Notes: a model not told the origin generated them from the letters alone. DNA of 64,000 nt from Erythrobacteraceae bacterium Alg239-R51 (GCA_947331495.1 CAMZOI010000001.1:2046001-2110000); one strand, 5' to 3'; positions 35,958 through 44,566 are shown, numbered from the stretch's first letter. Program-made: numbers and translations.

Positions 35958-36923
35958 TTAGAAACGGGCAAGCGAAGCGCCCCAGGTGAAACCGCCGCCC
36001 ATCGCTTCGAACATCACCATGTCCCCGCGCTTGATCCGCCCGTCGCGCACGGCAACGTCGAGCGCAAGCGGCACGGACGCCGCAGAGGTATTCGCGTGAC
36101 GGTCCACCGTGACAATCACCTTTTCAGCCGGCAGGCCAAGCTTGCGCGCGGTGGCGTCGAGAATGCGGGCATTCGCCTGGTGCGGGACGACCCAGTCGAT
36201 ATCCGCCCCGGTCATGCCGACCTCGTCGAGAACCTCGTTCAGAACTTCCGCGAGATTGACGACGGCATGGCGGAACACCTCGCGGCCCTTCATGCGCAGC
36301 TTGCCGACTTCACCCGTGGTCGACGGGCCACCATCGACATAAAGCAGATCCTTGTGTGCGCCCTCGGCATGGAGGCGCGTGGCGAGAATGCCGGGGCCGT
36401 CCTCGGCAACGTCCTGCGCTTCCAGCACGACCGCGCCCGCGCCATCGCCGAAGAGTACGCACGTCGTGCGGTCCTCCCAGTCGAGAATGCGGCTGAAGGT
36501 TTCCGATCCGATGACCAGCGCCTTTTTCGCCATGCCGGTACGCAGCATCGAATCGGCGGTTGCGAGTGCATAGAGAAAACCCGAACACACTGCCTGTACA
36601 TCGAAGGCTATCCCGCCGCCGCAGCCGAGCGCGTGCTGGACCTGCGTGGCGCTGGCGGGAAAGGTATGGTCGGGCGTTGCGGTGGCGAGGATGATCAGGC
36701 CAATCTCTTCCGCTGCGACACCGGCCGCCTCCAGCGCCTTGCGCGAAGCATCGGTGGCAAGGCTCGAGGTGGTTTCCCCCTCGCCTGCGATGTAACGCTG
36801 GCGGATACCGGTACGCTCCACGATCCAGTCGTCCGAGGTATCGATGCGCTCGGCCAGTTCTACGTTCGACACGCAGTTTCTCGGCAGAGCCGACCCCGTG
36901 CCGGTGATGACCGAGCGAATCAC
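35958..36923 (-). CDS. fabH: Beta-ketoacyl-ACP synthase III
   Basis: 321-residue KAS III that starts fatty-acid synthesis by condensing an acyl-CoA with malonyl-ACP. The catalytic Cys is in [13 protein letters not shown], the His in VPHQANARI, and the Asn in [13 protein letters not shown]. It begins with an ATGA overlap at the plsX stop, giving coupled translation of plsX and fabH. The order rpmF-plsX-fabH is classical. Confidence 0.97.
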   Translation of the reverse strand: MIRSVITGTGSALPRNCVSNVELAERIDTSDDWIVERTGIRQRYIAGEGETTSSLATDASRKALEAAGVAAEEIGLIILATATPDHTFPASATQVQHALGCGGGIAFDVQAVCSGFLYALATADSMLRTGMAKKALVIGSETFSRILDWEDRTTCVLFGDGAGAVVLEAQDVAEDGPGILATRLHAEGAHKDLLYVDGGPSTTGEVGKLRMKGREVFRHAVVNLAEVLNEVLDEVGMTGADIDWVVPHQANARILDATARKLGLPAEKVIVTVDRHANTSAASVPLALDVAVRDGRIKRGDMVMFEAMGGGFTWGASLARF

Positions 36924-37960
36924 TTCGCCGCCGCCAGTCCGGCGGTGTCGACTTCGGCGAGGTCATGCGCGATGCGGTTCGTGATGTCGTCCTCCAGCAA
37001 GCGCGCGGCGACCTCGACGGCGTTGGCCACGCCCTTCGCCGTGGCGCTGCCATGGCTTTTCACCACTACGCCGTTGAGGCCCAGAAAGACCGCGCCATTG
37101 TGGTTGTTCGGATCGAGATGGTGTTTCAGGAGCTCGGTTGCCGGGCGCGAGACGAGGAAGCCGATCTTGGAACGCAGCGAACTGGAAAAGGCGTTGCGCA
37201 GCAGATCGGTCACGAACCGCGCCGCGCCCTCGATCGCCTTGAGGGCGATATTGCCGGAAAACCCGTCGCACACGACCACGTCGCATTCCCCGCGATTGAT
37301 CTTGTCGGCTTCGACATAGCCTTCGAAATCCATCGCCAGATTGGTCGCTTCGCGCAGGCGGTCGGAGGCTTCCTGGATATCGTCGGTGCCCTTGGTCTCC
37401 TCCGTGCCGATATTCAGCAACCGCACGCGCGGCCGCTCGCGTCCTGTGACTATGCGCGAATAGGCGGCCCCCATGATCGCGAACTGGACAAGGTTGCGCG
37501 CGTCGCATTCGCGGTTCGCACCCAGGTCTAGCATGATCACGTCATCGTCGGTCAGTGTCGGCAGGAGGGCGGCGAGAGCGGGACGATCGAGGCCCGGCAT
37601 CGTACGCAGCGCCAGCTTGCTCATGGCCATCAGCGCGCCGGTATTGCCGGCCGAGACCGCAGCACCCGCCTCGCCCTTTTTCACTGCGTTCACGGCCAGA
37701 CCCATGCTGGTCGTCTTGGCACGGCGCAGCGCGCGTGAAGGCTTTTCATCGCCGCCGACGACATCCTCGCAATGAAGGATTTCAGAGGCTTCGCGCATGT
37801 TCGGGTGCGCTTCGAGCGCCGCCTCGATCCGGGCGCGATCGCCCACCAGCAGGAACTTGAACTTGTCGTGACGACGGCGCGCCAGCGCGGCGCCCTCGAT
37901 CATCGTGCGCACGCCTTCATCGCCGCCCATCGCATCGATGGCGATACGCGGCAGGATCAT
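36920..37960 (-). CDS. plsX: Phosphate acyltransferase PlsX
   Basis: 346-residue enzyme that makes acyl-phosphate from acyl-ACP for the PlsX-PlsY pathway of phosphatidate synthesis. It begins [15 protein letters not shown] and contains [38 protein letters not shown] and [15 protein letters not shown], all family signatures. Located 24 bases after rpmF and overlapping fabH by ATGA. Confidence 0.96.
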   Translation of the reverse strand: MILPRIAIDAMGGDEGVRTMIEGAALARRRHDKFKFLLVGDRARIEAALEAHPNMREASEILHCEDVVGGDEKPSRALRRAKTTSMGLAVNAVKKGEAGAAVSAGNTGALMAMSKLALRTMPGLDRPALAALLPTLTDDDVIMLDLGANRECDARNLVQFAIMGAAYSRIVTGRERPRVRLLNIGTEETKGTDDIQEASDRLREATNLAMDFEGYVEADKINRGECDVVVCDGFSGNIALKAIEGAARFVTDLLRNAFSSSLRSKIGFLVSRPATELLKHHLDPNNHNGAVFLGLNGVVVKSHGSATAKGVANAVEVAARLLEDDITNRIAHDLAEVDTAGLAAAK

Positions 37961-37984
37961 GTGCGTCTCCGGATCAGCTTGGCC

Positions 37985-38164
37985 CTAGAGGCCGACGGCG
38001 ATGACTTCGCGTCCGTTATAGAAGCCGCAATGCGGGCAAAGATTGTGCGGACGCTTGAGTTCGCCGCAGTTCGAGCACTCGTGATGTGCTTCGACGGTGA
38101 GCGAATCGTGCGAGCGGCGGTTGCCGCGGCGGTGGGGCGATACTTTTCTCTTGGGGACGGCCAT
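37985..38164 (-). CDS. rpmF: 50S ribosomal protein L32
   Basis: 59-residue L32, too short for many gene lists. It starts [19 protein letters not shown] and has a zinc-ribbon with two Cys pairs (CSNC about residues 30-33, CPHC about 43-46) and ends EVIAVGL. The Cys residues show this is the zinc-binding (C+) form. GAGGAACAG lies upstream of the ATG. It heads the rpmF-plsX-fabH-ihfA-merR series. Confidence 0.96.
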   Translation of the reverse strand: MAVPKRKVSPHRRGNRRSHDSLTVEAHHECSNCGELKRPHNLCPHCGFYNGREVIAVGL

Positions 38165-38201
38165 GGCGGCACCTGTTCCTCAAACAATTTCAATCAATTT
38201 C

Positions 38202-38230
38202 GGTAGCCGCCCTAGGGGACAGTCCGGCAA
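38202..38230 (-). promoter_or_regulatory. Promoter of the rpmF-plsX-fabH operon
   Basis: On the minus strand, TTGCCG (38230-38225), 17 bases, GCTACC (38207-38202). Gives a leader of about 30 bases before rpmF. Confidence 0.5.
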
Positions 38231-38339
38231 CGCACAAGAGCGCGTCAACGCGGAAAGGCCCGACCGTAGCGGTGAAGGCGCGCGCTATACCGAATTTTCG
38301 CCGCCTTGCAAGCCGTGATGTCGACCTGTACCTGTCGCG

Positions 38340-39014
38340 TCAGGCCAGGGCCGCGTCGCTCACGAAGGCGTTGGTCTTGCGCTCCTGCCCGAACGTGCTG
38401 GTCGGGCCATGACCGGGGATGAACGTAACGTCGTCGCCGAGCGGCCAGAGCTTGCCGGTGATCGCATCGATCAGGTCCTGGTGATTGCCCATCGGAAAAT
38501 CGGTTCGGCCGATGCTGCCCTGGAACAGGACATCGCCGACGACCGCGAACTTGCTGTCGCGGTGGAAGAAGATGACATGGCCGGGCGTATGGCCCGGGCA
38601 ATGAATGACTTCGAGGGTCAGCTCGCCCACCGTTACCGTATCGCCATCCTCCAGCCAGCGGTCCGGTTCGAACACTTCGCCGGCGATACCGTATTTACGA
38701 CCGTCGTCATCGAGTCGCGAGATCCAGAAGCGGTCAGCCTCGTGCGGACCCTCGATCGGCAGGTCGAGTTCCCTGGCCAGCACCCCCGCCTCGCCGCAAT
38801 GGTCGATATGTCCGTGGGTGATGAGAATCTTTTCCAGTTCCACCCCGGTCTGCTTTACTGCCGCCTTGAGCTTTGCAAGGTCGCCGCCGGGATCGATGAG
38901 CGCACCCTTGTTGGTCGCGGTGCACCAGATCAGCGAACAGTTCTGCTGCAGCGGGGTTACGGGCACGATGCCGGCTTTCATGGGGGCGGCTCTGGCTGTA
39001 GCGTCCTGTTTCAT
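38340..39014 (-). CDS. MBL-fold metallo-hydrolase (glyoxalase II-like, YcbL type)
   Basis: 224-residue metallo-beta-lactamase-fold hydrolase. The metal motif THGHIDHCGEAG is at about residues 66-77, with further ligands in HCPGHTPGHV, VGDVLFQGSIGRTD and FIPGHGPTS. It matches the short type II glyoxalase-like enzymes that may hydrolyse S-lactoylglutathione or related thioesters. Two ATGs compete: 39014 and 38981; homology in this family begins at the second (MKAGIVPVTPLQQN). No clear ribosome site for either. Confidence 0.88.
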   Translation of the reverse strand: MKQDATARAAPMKAGIVPVTPLQQNCSLIWCTATNKGALIDPGGDLAKLKAAVKQTGVELEKILITHGHIDHCGEAGVLARELDLPIEGPHEADRFWISRLDDDGRKYGIAGEVFEPDRWLEDGDTVTVGELTLEVIHCPGHTPGHVIFFHRDSKFAVVGDVLFQGSIGRTDFPMGNHQDLIDAITGKLWPLGDDVTFIPGHGPTSTFGQERKTNAFVSDAALA

Positions 39015-39053
39015 GCCGACATATCTGGCCAGCAAGTTGATCTAAAACAAGGC

Positions 39054-39069
39054 CGGACACCAATGTCCG
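39054..39069. promoter_or_regulatory. Inverted repeat in the divergent region before the cytochrome c gene
   Basis: CGGACA-CCAA-TGTCCG, perfect 6-bp arms with a 4-base spacer, between the metallo-hydrolase and cytochrome c genes. Possible operator; no regulator identified. Confidence 0.3.
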
Positions 39070-39100
39070 TGCTATCCATACTGTCGAACAGGAGCAGTCG

Positions 39101-39475
39101 ATGCTAAAGACAGGCGTTCTTACCCTGGCGGTTTTCTTGCTGGGAGCGTGCCAGATGAACGGGGGAAAACCCGCGAGTTCCGCACACCCGATGACCCTGG
39201 GCGACACCGCGCAGGCCCCGCCCTTCGTCGAGGCCATCTGCGGCGAGTGTCATGCCGTAACCGCCTTTGGCGTCTCGCCGCACCCCGAAGCGCCCGGTTT
39301 CGCCAACATTGCCAGCCGGCCCGGGCTCACGCGCGAGACGCTGACGACATTTCTCGCCGATGCGCACAATTATCCTGCCCAGATGGACGTCGATCTGGAC
39401 GACGACGACATAACGCTCGTGGCCAGATACATGCTGACCCTGCGTTCAGAAAGCGACGTCCGACCGCCGAACTGA
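39101..39475 (+). CDS. Lipoprotein c-type cytochrome
   Basis: 124-residue small cytochrome c. The N-terminus has a lipoprotein signal with lipobox LLGAC at about residues 13-17. The haem-binding motif is CGECH in AICGECHAVTAF; a likely distal Met is in YPAQMDVDLDDDD, before the C-terminal helix LVARYMLTL. It would be a membrane-anchored periplasmic electron carrier. No oxidase or dehydrogenase gene is adjacent, so its partner is unknown. GGAG lies about 9 bases before the ATG. Confidence 0.85.
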   Translation: MLKTGVLTLAVFLLGACQMNGGKPASSAHPMTLGDTAQAPPFVEAICGECHAVTAFGVSPHPEAPGFANIASRPGLTRETLTTFLADAHNYPAQMDVDLDDDDITLVARYMLTLRSESDVRPPN

Positions 39476-39494
39476 CGCCAGCCAGAGCGGTGCG

Positions 39495-39842
39495 TCAGAA
39501 CCGGTCGAAATCGACGATGCGGCCATTGCTGGCGAAGGTGCAGCCGAACTGGTCCTCGTCACGGTCCCGCGAACTGATCCGGCCGGTCACGACCACCGTG
39601 TCGCGCCGCTCCTGATTGACGGAATTGATCGATACGCGGCCATAGCGCGACGCTTCGCGCCCGCAGGCATTGACAGCGGCACGTTCGAAATCGCTGCGGC
39701 TATCATAGCCGTAATCCGAACCGTAACCGTAGTCCGAACCGCCGCCCAGAACACCGCCGAGCAGGCCACCCGCTCCGTAATTCGTGCAACCGGCGAGCAG
39801 AAGCGTTCCGGCCATGGCGAGGGGAAGTGTGGTCTTGCTCAT
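39495..39842 (-). CDS. Small lipoprotein of unknown function
   Basis: 115-residue lipoprotein: lipobox LLAGC around residues 14-19, then a Gly/Tyr/Asp-rich low-complexity stretch with repeated DYGYGSDYGYDS, then a folded-looking C-terminal part with two cysteines (AVNACGREA and EDQFGCTFA) that may form a disulfide. Sphingomonads have many such Gly-Tyr-rich lipoproteins; function unknown. GGAGA lies 7 bases before the ATG at 39842, better than the ATG 15 bases upstream. A near-consensus EcfG-type promoter lies about 60 bases upstream. Confidence 0.75.
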   Translation of the reverse strand: MSKTTLPLAMAGTLLLAGCTNYGAGGLLGGVLGGGSDYGYGSDYGYDSRSDFERAAVNACGREASRYGRVSINSVNQERRDTVVVTGRISSRDRDEDQFGCTFASNGRIVDFDRF

Positions 39843-39901
39843 ATCGTCTCTCCGCATATGGTTGCCCCGTCACGTCCACCAGCGCCCAGGATCGAACGAG
39901 A

Positions 39902-39926
39902 TACGGGAACGCAAAACGATTGTTCC
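39902..39926 (-). promoter_or_regulatory. Possible EcfG-type promoter of the small lipoprotein gene
   Basis: On the minus strand GGAAC (39926-39922), 16 bases, CGTA (39905-39902); one mismatch to GGAAC-N16/17-CGTT. Starts about 60 bases before the lipoprotein ATG, in the gap after the S24 regulator gene. Confidence 0.35.
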
Positions 39927-39933
39927 TGGGACG

Positions 39934-40620
39934 TCATATCCGCCCGCCCTTCCAAACCACCCGTCCGATCACCTCGACCTCCTCGCGCGGGAGTTCTATG
40001 GCTGCATAGGCTTCGTTGGCACTGATCAGCCTGATGCGTCCCGGCGCACTGGCCTGAACCTGCTTCACATGGACCGCATCGCCGATACGGACGACGAACA
40101 CCCCCTCCCCGCCGCGTTTGTTGCGGTCGACGAAGATCTCGTCGCCCGAGCGGAGCAGCGGCTCCATGCTGTCGCCTTCGACCCGAATGGCCGAGAGGTC
40201 GGCGCCGCTCAAACCCATCTCGCGAAGCCATCGCTTGGAAAATTGAAACGTGTCGTAGGAAATTTCCTCGGCACTGAAAGCGCCCGGCCCGGCGGAAGCT
40301 TCGAGCGGCAGGCGGGGTACGGCAACGAACCCATCGCCATCGCTGCGGGCAGCGGCGGGGGCAGGCCTGACGGCGACTTCCCTCGTGGCGATGACTTCCA
40401 CGTCCACGCCGAGGAATTCCGCGAGTTTGTGCAGGTCCGGCTCGTCCAGATGCCGGGGACTTCCCCGCCCGAGATATTGATGGAGGTAGGCCGGGTTGCG
40501 CCCGATCAGTCGCGCTAGCGAAGACAGGGTATGCCCTTTTTCCTTGATCGTCTCGCGCAGTCGGGCCCGGGCATAACGCTCCTCGGGTTCGTAGCGATCC
40601 AGCGGCTCCTGAAATTCCAT
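39934..40620 (-). CDS. XRE/S24 LexA-like transcriptional repressor
   Basis: 228-residue CI/LexA-type regulator. An N-terminal lambda-repressor-like helix-turn-helix (about residues 18-65, with GHTLSSLARLIGRNPAYLHQ) is followed by a linker and an S24 peptidase domain. The catalytic Ser is in IRVEGDSMEPLLRSGDEIFV and the Lys in GDAVHVKQVQ, so the Ser-Lys dyad is intact; a possible Ala-Gly cleavage site is in LEASAGPGAF. It may self-cleave under DNA damage, but some S24 regulators do not. It is divergent from two small genes, and two inverted repeats lie just upstream of its ATG, suggesting autoregulation. Confidence 0.88.
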   Translation of the reverse strand: MEFQEPLDRYEPEERYARARLRETIKEKGHTLSSLARLIGRNPAYLHQYLGRGSPRHLDEPDLHKLAEFLGVDVEVIATREVAVRPAPAAARSDGDGFVAVPRLPLEASAGPGAFSAEEISYDTFQFSKRWLREMGLSGADLSAIRVEGDSMEPLLRSGDEIFVDRNKRGGEGVFVVRIGDAVHVKQVQASAPGRIRLISANEAYAAIELPREEVEVIGRVVWKGGRI

Positions 40621-40654
40621 GCGGCGGCTCCTTGATGGTGGCCAGATTGTTTTT

Positions 40655-40689
40655 TCCTATACCATAGGATTTTTCCTAGACAAGTAGGA
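40655..40689. promoter_or_regulatory. Tandem operator-like inverted repeats between the S24 repressor and a small HTH gene
   Basis: Site 1 is TCCTATACCATAGGA (40655-40669), perfect 6-bp arms. Site 2 is TCCTA-N6-TAGGA (40674-40689). Centres are about 19.5 bases apart, close to two helical turns. On the minus strand TTGTCT-N16-TATAGG, a promoter-like element for the repressor gene, is embedded in them. Strong candidate for repressor autoregulation and divergent control. Confidence 0.6.
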
Positions 40690-40757
40690 TTTCGACTGGA
40701 ACGAATCAGGAACGCCAGCGAGCCTGGCTATCGATTCGCCAACCATAGGGGAGCATT

Positions 40758-40970
40758 ATGCTGATCCGATCCATTGAAAAATTCCTCCGCCAGCACCGAA
40801 TGTCGGCGACCAAATTCGGTCGTCTCGCCACGCATGATCCGCGCTTCGTGCTCGACCTCCGCATGGGTCGGGAGCCGCGCGACCGGATGGAACAGCGCAT
40901 CCAGGGGTTCATGGCCGGATACGAAGCCGCGCGTAAAAATGCCGCGAAGGAGATCGCGCATGTCGGATGA
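40758..40970 (+). CDS. Small helix-turn-helix-like protein of unknown function
   Basis: 70-residue, basic, helical protein. The stretch MSATKFGRLATHDPRFVLDL followed by RMGREPRDRM resembles a Cro-type helix-turn-helix; similar short proteins are common in sphingomonads and rhizobia without known function. GGGGAG lies 5 bases before the ATG. It overlaps the next gene by 11 bases and is divergent from the S24 repressor across the tandem operator, so it may be regulated by it or oppose it as Cro opposes CI; that is inference. Confidence 0.72.
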   Translation: MLIRSIEKFLRQHRMSATKFGRLATHDPRFVLDLRMGREPRDRMEQRIQGFMAGYEAARKNAAKEIAHVG

Positions 40971-41313
40971 AAGCAAACCACCCCGGCCGCCGCGTACGCG
41001 CCGCTCCACCGCCGATCGTCTGCGCGAGGCGCTCGCCGACCTGCACGAGCATCGCGGGCAGGTGCTGACGCATACCGAGACGGCCTGGGCCAGTATCACC
41101 TTCGCAGGGACGCGCCATTCGCTGGCGTTACTGTTCTCTGGCGATGAGGCACTCGTGGCAGGCGAACGGTTCATTGCCGAACTGCCGGAGCATGAATTCG
41201 CGATCCCCGCACAATTGGTGGCTGATGCAGGCGTGATCGAGGTCGAGCACCGATTGCTGCCGGAGCCGCGCCTGCTCGTTCGGTGCGAGTTGCTGCTGTT
41301 GGAGGATGCGTGA
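40960..41313 (+). CDS. Conserved hypothetical protein
   Basis: 117-residue soluble protein with a basic Pro/Arg-rich start (PPRPPRTRRSTADRLREALADL) and a mixed alpha/beta remainder (VLTHTETAWASITFAGTRHS, ending LLVRCELLLLED). No family recognised. AAGGAG lies 8 bases before the ATG at 40960. It overlaps the small HTH-like gene by 11 bases in another frame, so the two are probably co-translated. Confidence 0.68.
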   Translation: MSDESKPPRPPRTRRSTADRLREALADLHEHRGQVLTHTETAWASITFAGTRHSLALLFSGDEALVAGERFIAELPEHEFAIPAQLVADAGVIEVEHRLLPEPRLLVRCELLLLEDA

Positions 41314-41393
41314 CCGATTTCGCGCGACCGTGCGCAAACCGGTTTTTACACACCTCAGGACAGTGTCACATGTGTCAACACCCGCCCGGACAG

Positions 41394-41414
41394 GCGGCGC
41401 AAAAGGCGCGCCGC
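41394..41414. terminator. GC-rich hairpin between convergent genes
   Basis: GCGGCGC (41394-41400), 7-base loop, GCGCCGC (41408-41414): perfect 7-bp stem between the hypothetical gene and the hydroxyacid dehydrogenase gene. No T run follows; termination is plausible only. Confidence 0.3.
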
Positions 41415-41418
41415 AGTG

Positions 41419-42357
41419 TCAGTATCCCGCTTCGAGGTCCATCCGCGGCTCGACCGGCTCGCCCTTATGCCAACGACCAAGATTCTCGATGAAACGGTCG
41501 GCACTGCGCTGGAACATCTTCGTCTGCGCGCGGCCCGACAGGTGCATGGTGATCTGCGCATTGTCGAGATCCCATAGCGGGTGGTCTTCAGGCAGCGGCT
41601 CGGGCTCGGTCACGTCGAGCAGGGCGGCCTCGATGGTGTGCTCCTGCAGCGCACCGACCAGCGCGTCCTGATCGGCGACGTCGCCGCGGGCAATGTTCAC
41701 CAACACGGCATTGGGGCGCATCGCGGCCAGTTCCACCGCGCCGATCATGTGCTTCGTCTCCGGGGTCGAGGGAACGGCCAGCACGATCCAGTCGAATTCG
41801 CCAAGTTGGCCGCGCCATTCGTCGGGTTTGAGCGCACCGTCCTTCCCCGATCGGCGCACGGGGACCACTGTCATGTCGAATGCTTCCAGTCGCGTCTTCA
41901 CGAGCTGCCCGATTGCACCGAGACCCAAAAGCAGGACGCGCTCGCCAGCGAGCTCGCGCTTGCCGGGGCTGTCGAGCAGCCAGTCCTTTCGCTCCTGCGC
42001 CCGGACCACCTCGCGGTAGCCCTTGGCATGGGCAAGCATCAGCATGACGACATATTCGGCGATGGTGATCGCGTTGATCCCCACGCCATTGGTCACCACC
42101 ACGCCGCGTTCCTGCAACAGGTCCAGCGGCAGGAAATCGAGCCCGGCATAGATCGAATTGAGCCATTCGAGGTTCGTCGCTGCCTTGGCGATCTCGATCA
42201 TCGGCTCCTTCTCGTTGAGGTCGAACCAGCCGATCCGGGCCTGAGGCGCCAGTTCCAGCGCTTCGTCCTTGCTGGCGAACCACAGCGGCTCGACCCAGTC
42301 GGGCAGACGCGGCTCCACCAGCGGACGGATCAGGGCTGAAAGGACGGCTTTGGTCAT
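41419..42357 (-). CDS. NAD(P)-dependent D-2-hydroxyacid dehydrogenase family protein
   Basis: 312-residue oxidoreductase. The Rossmann NAD-binding motif is RVLLLGLGAIGQLV near residue 140; the catalytic Arg is in VLVNIARGDVADQDAL, the Glu in DVTEPEPLPEDHPLW and the His in ITMHLSGRAQ. It reduces 2-keto acids or oxidises D-2-hydroxy acids; the actual substrate cannot be read. The ATG at 42357 has GAGGAG about 9 bases upstream; a TTG two codons earlier is less likely. Confidence 0.88.
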   Translation of the reverse strand: MTKAVLSALIRPLVEPRLPDWVEPLWFASKDEALELAPQARIGWFDLNEKEPMIEIAKAATNLEWLNSIYAGLDFLPLDLLQERGVVVTNGVGINAITIAEYVVMLMLAHAKGYREVVRAQERKDWLLDSPGKRELAGERVLLLGLGAIGQLVKTRLEAFDMTVVPVRRSGKDGALKPDEWRGQLGEFDWIVLAVPSTPETKHMIGAVELAAMRPNAVLVNIARGDVADQDALVGALQEHTIEAALLDVTEPEPLPEDHPLWDLDNAQITMHLSGRAQTKMFQRSADRFIENLGRWHKGEPVEPRMDLEAGY

Positions 42358-42396
42358 GTTCAAGGGCTCCTCTTCGACTACGTCCCTAACCGCAAC

Positions 42397-43866
42397 TCAG
42401 TCCAGCTTCCACTCCCAGCCCAACGGATCGCCGTCCATCACCTCAACGCCGTTCGCCGCGAGGCTGGCACGGATCGCGTCGGAGGTGGCGAAGTCCTTGG
42501 CCAGCCGCGCTTCCTTGCGGCGCAGCAGGTCGGCCTCGATTTCGTGCTCGGTGACCTGCGCATCGAGAGGCCGGATGCGAAGGTCTTTCCGGTCGAGACC
42601 GAACAGGTCCAGGCCGAGCACCTCGTCCATTTCCTCGACAATCGCGCGTCTGGCACCGGCATCGACCTTCTTCAGTGCGAGCGCATCCTCGAGCGCCACC
42701 AGCGCGACCGGGGTGTTGAGATCGTCGGAAACGGCATGCGTGAATTTCTCGCGGATCGCGGCGAAGCTATCGTGCGAGGGATCGCCGGGAGCTTCGTCGC
42801 GGAACGTCTCGACCGCTATCACGATCCGCTTCAGCCGCGTCAGCGCCGCACCGAGGCCGTCCCAGCTGAACTCCAGCTCGCTGCGGTAATGCGCCTGCAG
42901 GCACATCATGCGATAGGCAAGCGGGTGGTAGCCCTTGTCGACCAGCAGTTGCAGCCGCAGGAACTCGCCTGCGCTCTTGCTCATCTTTCCGCTGCGCTCG
43001 ACCAGGAAATTGTTGTGCATCCAGATCTTCGCGCCGGAATTCGTGGCTTCCGACAGTCCACCGCATCCGCAGAAGGCCTGGTTCTGGGCAATCTCGTTGG
43101 GGTGATGTATCTCGCGGTGATCGATCCCGCCGGTGTGGATGTCGAACGGGAAGCCGAGGAGTTTTTCGCCCATTACCGAGCATTCGAGATGCCATCCGGG
43201 TGCGCCCCTGCCCCACGGGGAATCCCATTCCATCTGCCGCGTCTCGCCGGGCGGGGTCTTGCGCCAGATCGCGAAATCGGCGGGGCTTCTTTTTTGCTTT
43301 ACAGGATCAATTCGCATGTGAGCTTCTTGATGCTCTTGGATTTGATCAAGCTTCGTACGGCCCGCCAGAAGCGCGTAATCCTCGACAGTAGAGACGTCGA
43401 AATAGAGGCCGCCTTCAAGTTCGTAGCAATGCTTGTCCGCGATCCCGCTGGCGAAATCGATCATCGCATCGATGTAGTCGGTGGCGACCGACCATTCGGC
43501 AGGTGCACGAATGTTGAGTGCGCGCGTATCGGCCTTGAACGCCTCGGTATAATGTTGCGCTATGTCCCAGATCGACTGCTCGGACTTCGCCGCCGCTTTC
43601 TCCAGCTTGTCCTCGCCAGCATCCGCATCATCGGTCAGGTGGCCGACATCCGTGATGTTGATGACGTGCTTGAGATCGTAGCCCTTCCAGCTCAACGTCC
43701 GTCCGAGCACGTCGGCGAAGACATAAGCGCGCATATTCCCGATATGGGGGTAATTGTAGACGGTCGGCCCGCAGGAATAGACGCGCGCCTCGCCCGGGTG
43801 GACGGGCGTGAAGGTCTCGATCTCGCGGGTGAGCGAATTGAACAGCTTGAGCGGCGTTTGCGTCAT
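42397..43866 (-). CDS. cysS: Cysteinyl-tRNA synthetase
   Basis: 489-residue class I aminoacyl-tRNA synthetase. The HIGH-type motif is NYPHIGNMRAYVFAD, preceded by zinc ligand YSCGPTVYNY; the KMSKS motif is SGKMSKSAGEF; further zinc residues lie in WHLECSVMG. The start at 43866 has no ribosome site but a promoter-like element 7 bases upstream. A stretch of about 70 bases (43286-43354, residues about 171-193) has unusually AT-rich codons such as AAA, AGA, GTA, CGA and CAA inside an otherwise GC-rich gene. Confidence 0.95.
   Translation of the reverse strand: MTQTPLKLFNSLTREIETFTPVHPGEARVYSCGPTVYNYPHIGNMRAYVFADVLGRTLSWKGYDLKHVINITDVGHLTDDADAGEDKLEKAAAKSEQSIWDIAQHYTEAFKADTRALNIRAPAEWSVATDYIDAMIDFASGIADKHCYELEGGLYFDVSTVEDYALLAGRTKLDQIQEHQEAHMRIDPVKQKRSPADFAIWRKTPPGETRQMEWDSPWGRGAPGWHLECSVMGEKLLGFPFDIHTGGIDHREIHHPNEIAQNQAFCGCGGLSEATNSGAKIWMHNNFLVERSGKMSKSAGEFLRLQLLVDKGYHPLAYRMMCLQAHYRSELEFSWDGLGAALTRLKRIVIAVETFRDEAPGDPSHDSFAAIREKFTHAVSDDLNTPVALVALEDALALKKVDAGARRAIVEEMDEVLGLDLFGLDRKDLRIRPLDAQVTEHEIEADLLRRKEARLAKDFATSDAIRASLAANGVEVMDGDPLGWEWKLD
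43286..43354. other. Local low-GC, atypical codon patch inside cysS
   Basis: About 40% G+C by hand count over 69 bases, against about 60-65% around it. Reading frame is intact. May be a recombined segment or a functional element overlapping the coding sequence. Confidence 0.5.
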
Positions 43867-43873
43867 GCGTGCC

Positions 43874-43901
43874 GCATAGGTCGGGCGCGGGTTACTGCCA
43901 A
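43874..43901 (-). promoter_or_regulatory. Promoter-like element of cysS, probably leaderless
   Basis: On the minus strand TTGGCA (43901-43896), 16 bases, CTATGC (43879-43874), ending 7 bases before the ATG. The -35 lies inside the 3' end of the nitroreductase gene. Confidence 0.5.
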
Positions 43902-44566
43902 CCCTCCCAACGCAGGCTCTCATCAAGCGGCGCGCGCTTGACCTCAAACTGGTTTACGGGCGCATCGGGATCACGATAGCCGATAGCCATGCCGCAAAAG
44001 AAGATGTGGTCCTCGGGGATATCGACCATCTCGCGCACTTGCGGCGAGTAGGCGGCCCAGGCTTCCTGCGGGCAGGAATCGAGACCTTCCTCGCGCAGGA
44101 GCAGCATTACCGTCTGCAGCCACATGCCGATATCGGACCATTGCGGTGGACCCATGTATTTGGGCGTATGAACCAGCATCAGTACCGGCGCCCCGAAGGC
44201 GCGGAAATTGTTGGCAAACCACATCAGACGCTGCTGCTTGTCCTCGCGGGTGATGCCGAGCGAGGCATACATATCCTCGCCTACGCCGAAGCGACGCTCC
44301 TCATACGCACCGTCGAGGTCCTTGGGATATATGTCGTATTCGGGTTTGAGCGCGGCACGACCCTTCGGAAATTCCTGTGCGACCCGGTCGAACAGCGCCC
44401 GCATCGGCTCGCCGGTGAGCAGAATCGCATTCCACGGCTGCACATTGCCACCCGAAGGCGAACGCTGCGCCTTTTCAAGCACGCGCATGAGCATCTCGCG
44501 CTCGACAGGCTGATCGGTAAAGGCGCGAACGGAACGGCGCGACTGTACGGCTTCGGTAATGTTCAA
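43892..44566 (-). CDS. Nitroreductase family flavoprotein
   Basis: 224-residue FMN-dependent nitroreductase (PnbA/NfsB-like). The N-terminal motif is [20 protein letters not shown], followed by [19 protein letters not shown], which binds FMN phosphate, and [20 protein letters not shown]. Substrate unknown (quinones, nitroaromatics or enals are typical). It overlaps the cobT stop by ATGA, so the two are co-translated. Confidence 0.9.
   Translation of the reverse strand: MNITEAVQSRRSVRAFTDQPVEREMLMRVLEKAQRSPSGGNVQPWNAILLTGEPMRALFDRVAQEFPKGRAALKPEYDIYPKDLDGAYEERRFGVGEDMYASLGITREDKQQRLMWFANNFRAFGAPVLMLVHTPKYMGPPQWSDIGMWLQTVMLLLREEGLDSCPQEAWAAYSPQVREMVDIPEDHIFFCGMAIGYRDPDAPVNQFEVKRAPLDESLRWEGWQ

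Noticed and set aside
39934-41313. Prophage remnant around the S24 repressor
   Set aside because: No integrase, terminase, portal, capsid or lysis gene and no attachment-site duplication is seen; it is at most a captured regulatory module.
41361-41425. Repeated GTGTCA direct repeats between 41361 and 41421
   Set aside because: Three loose copies, one next to a gene end; spacing is irregular and no factor fits.
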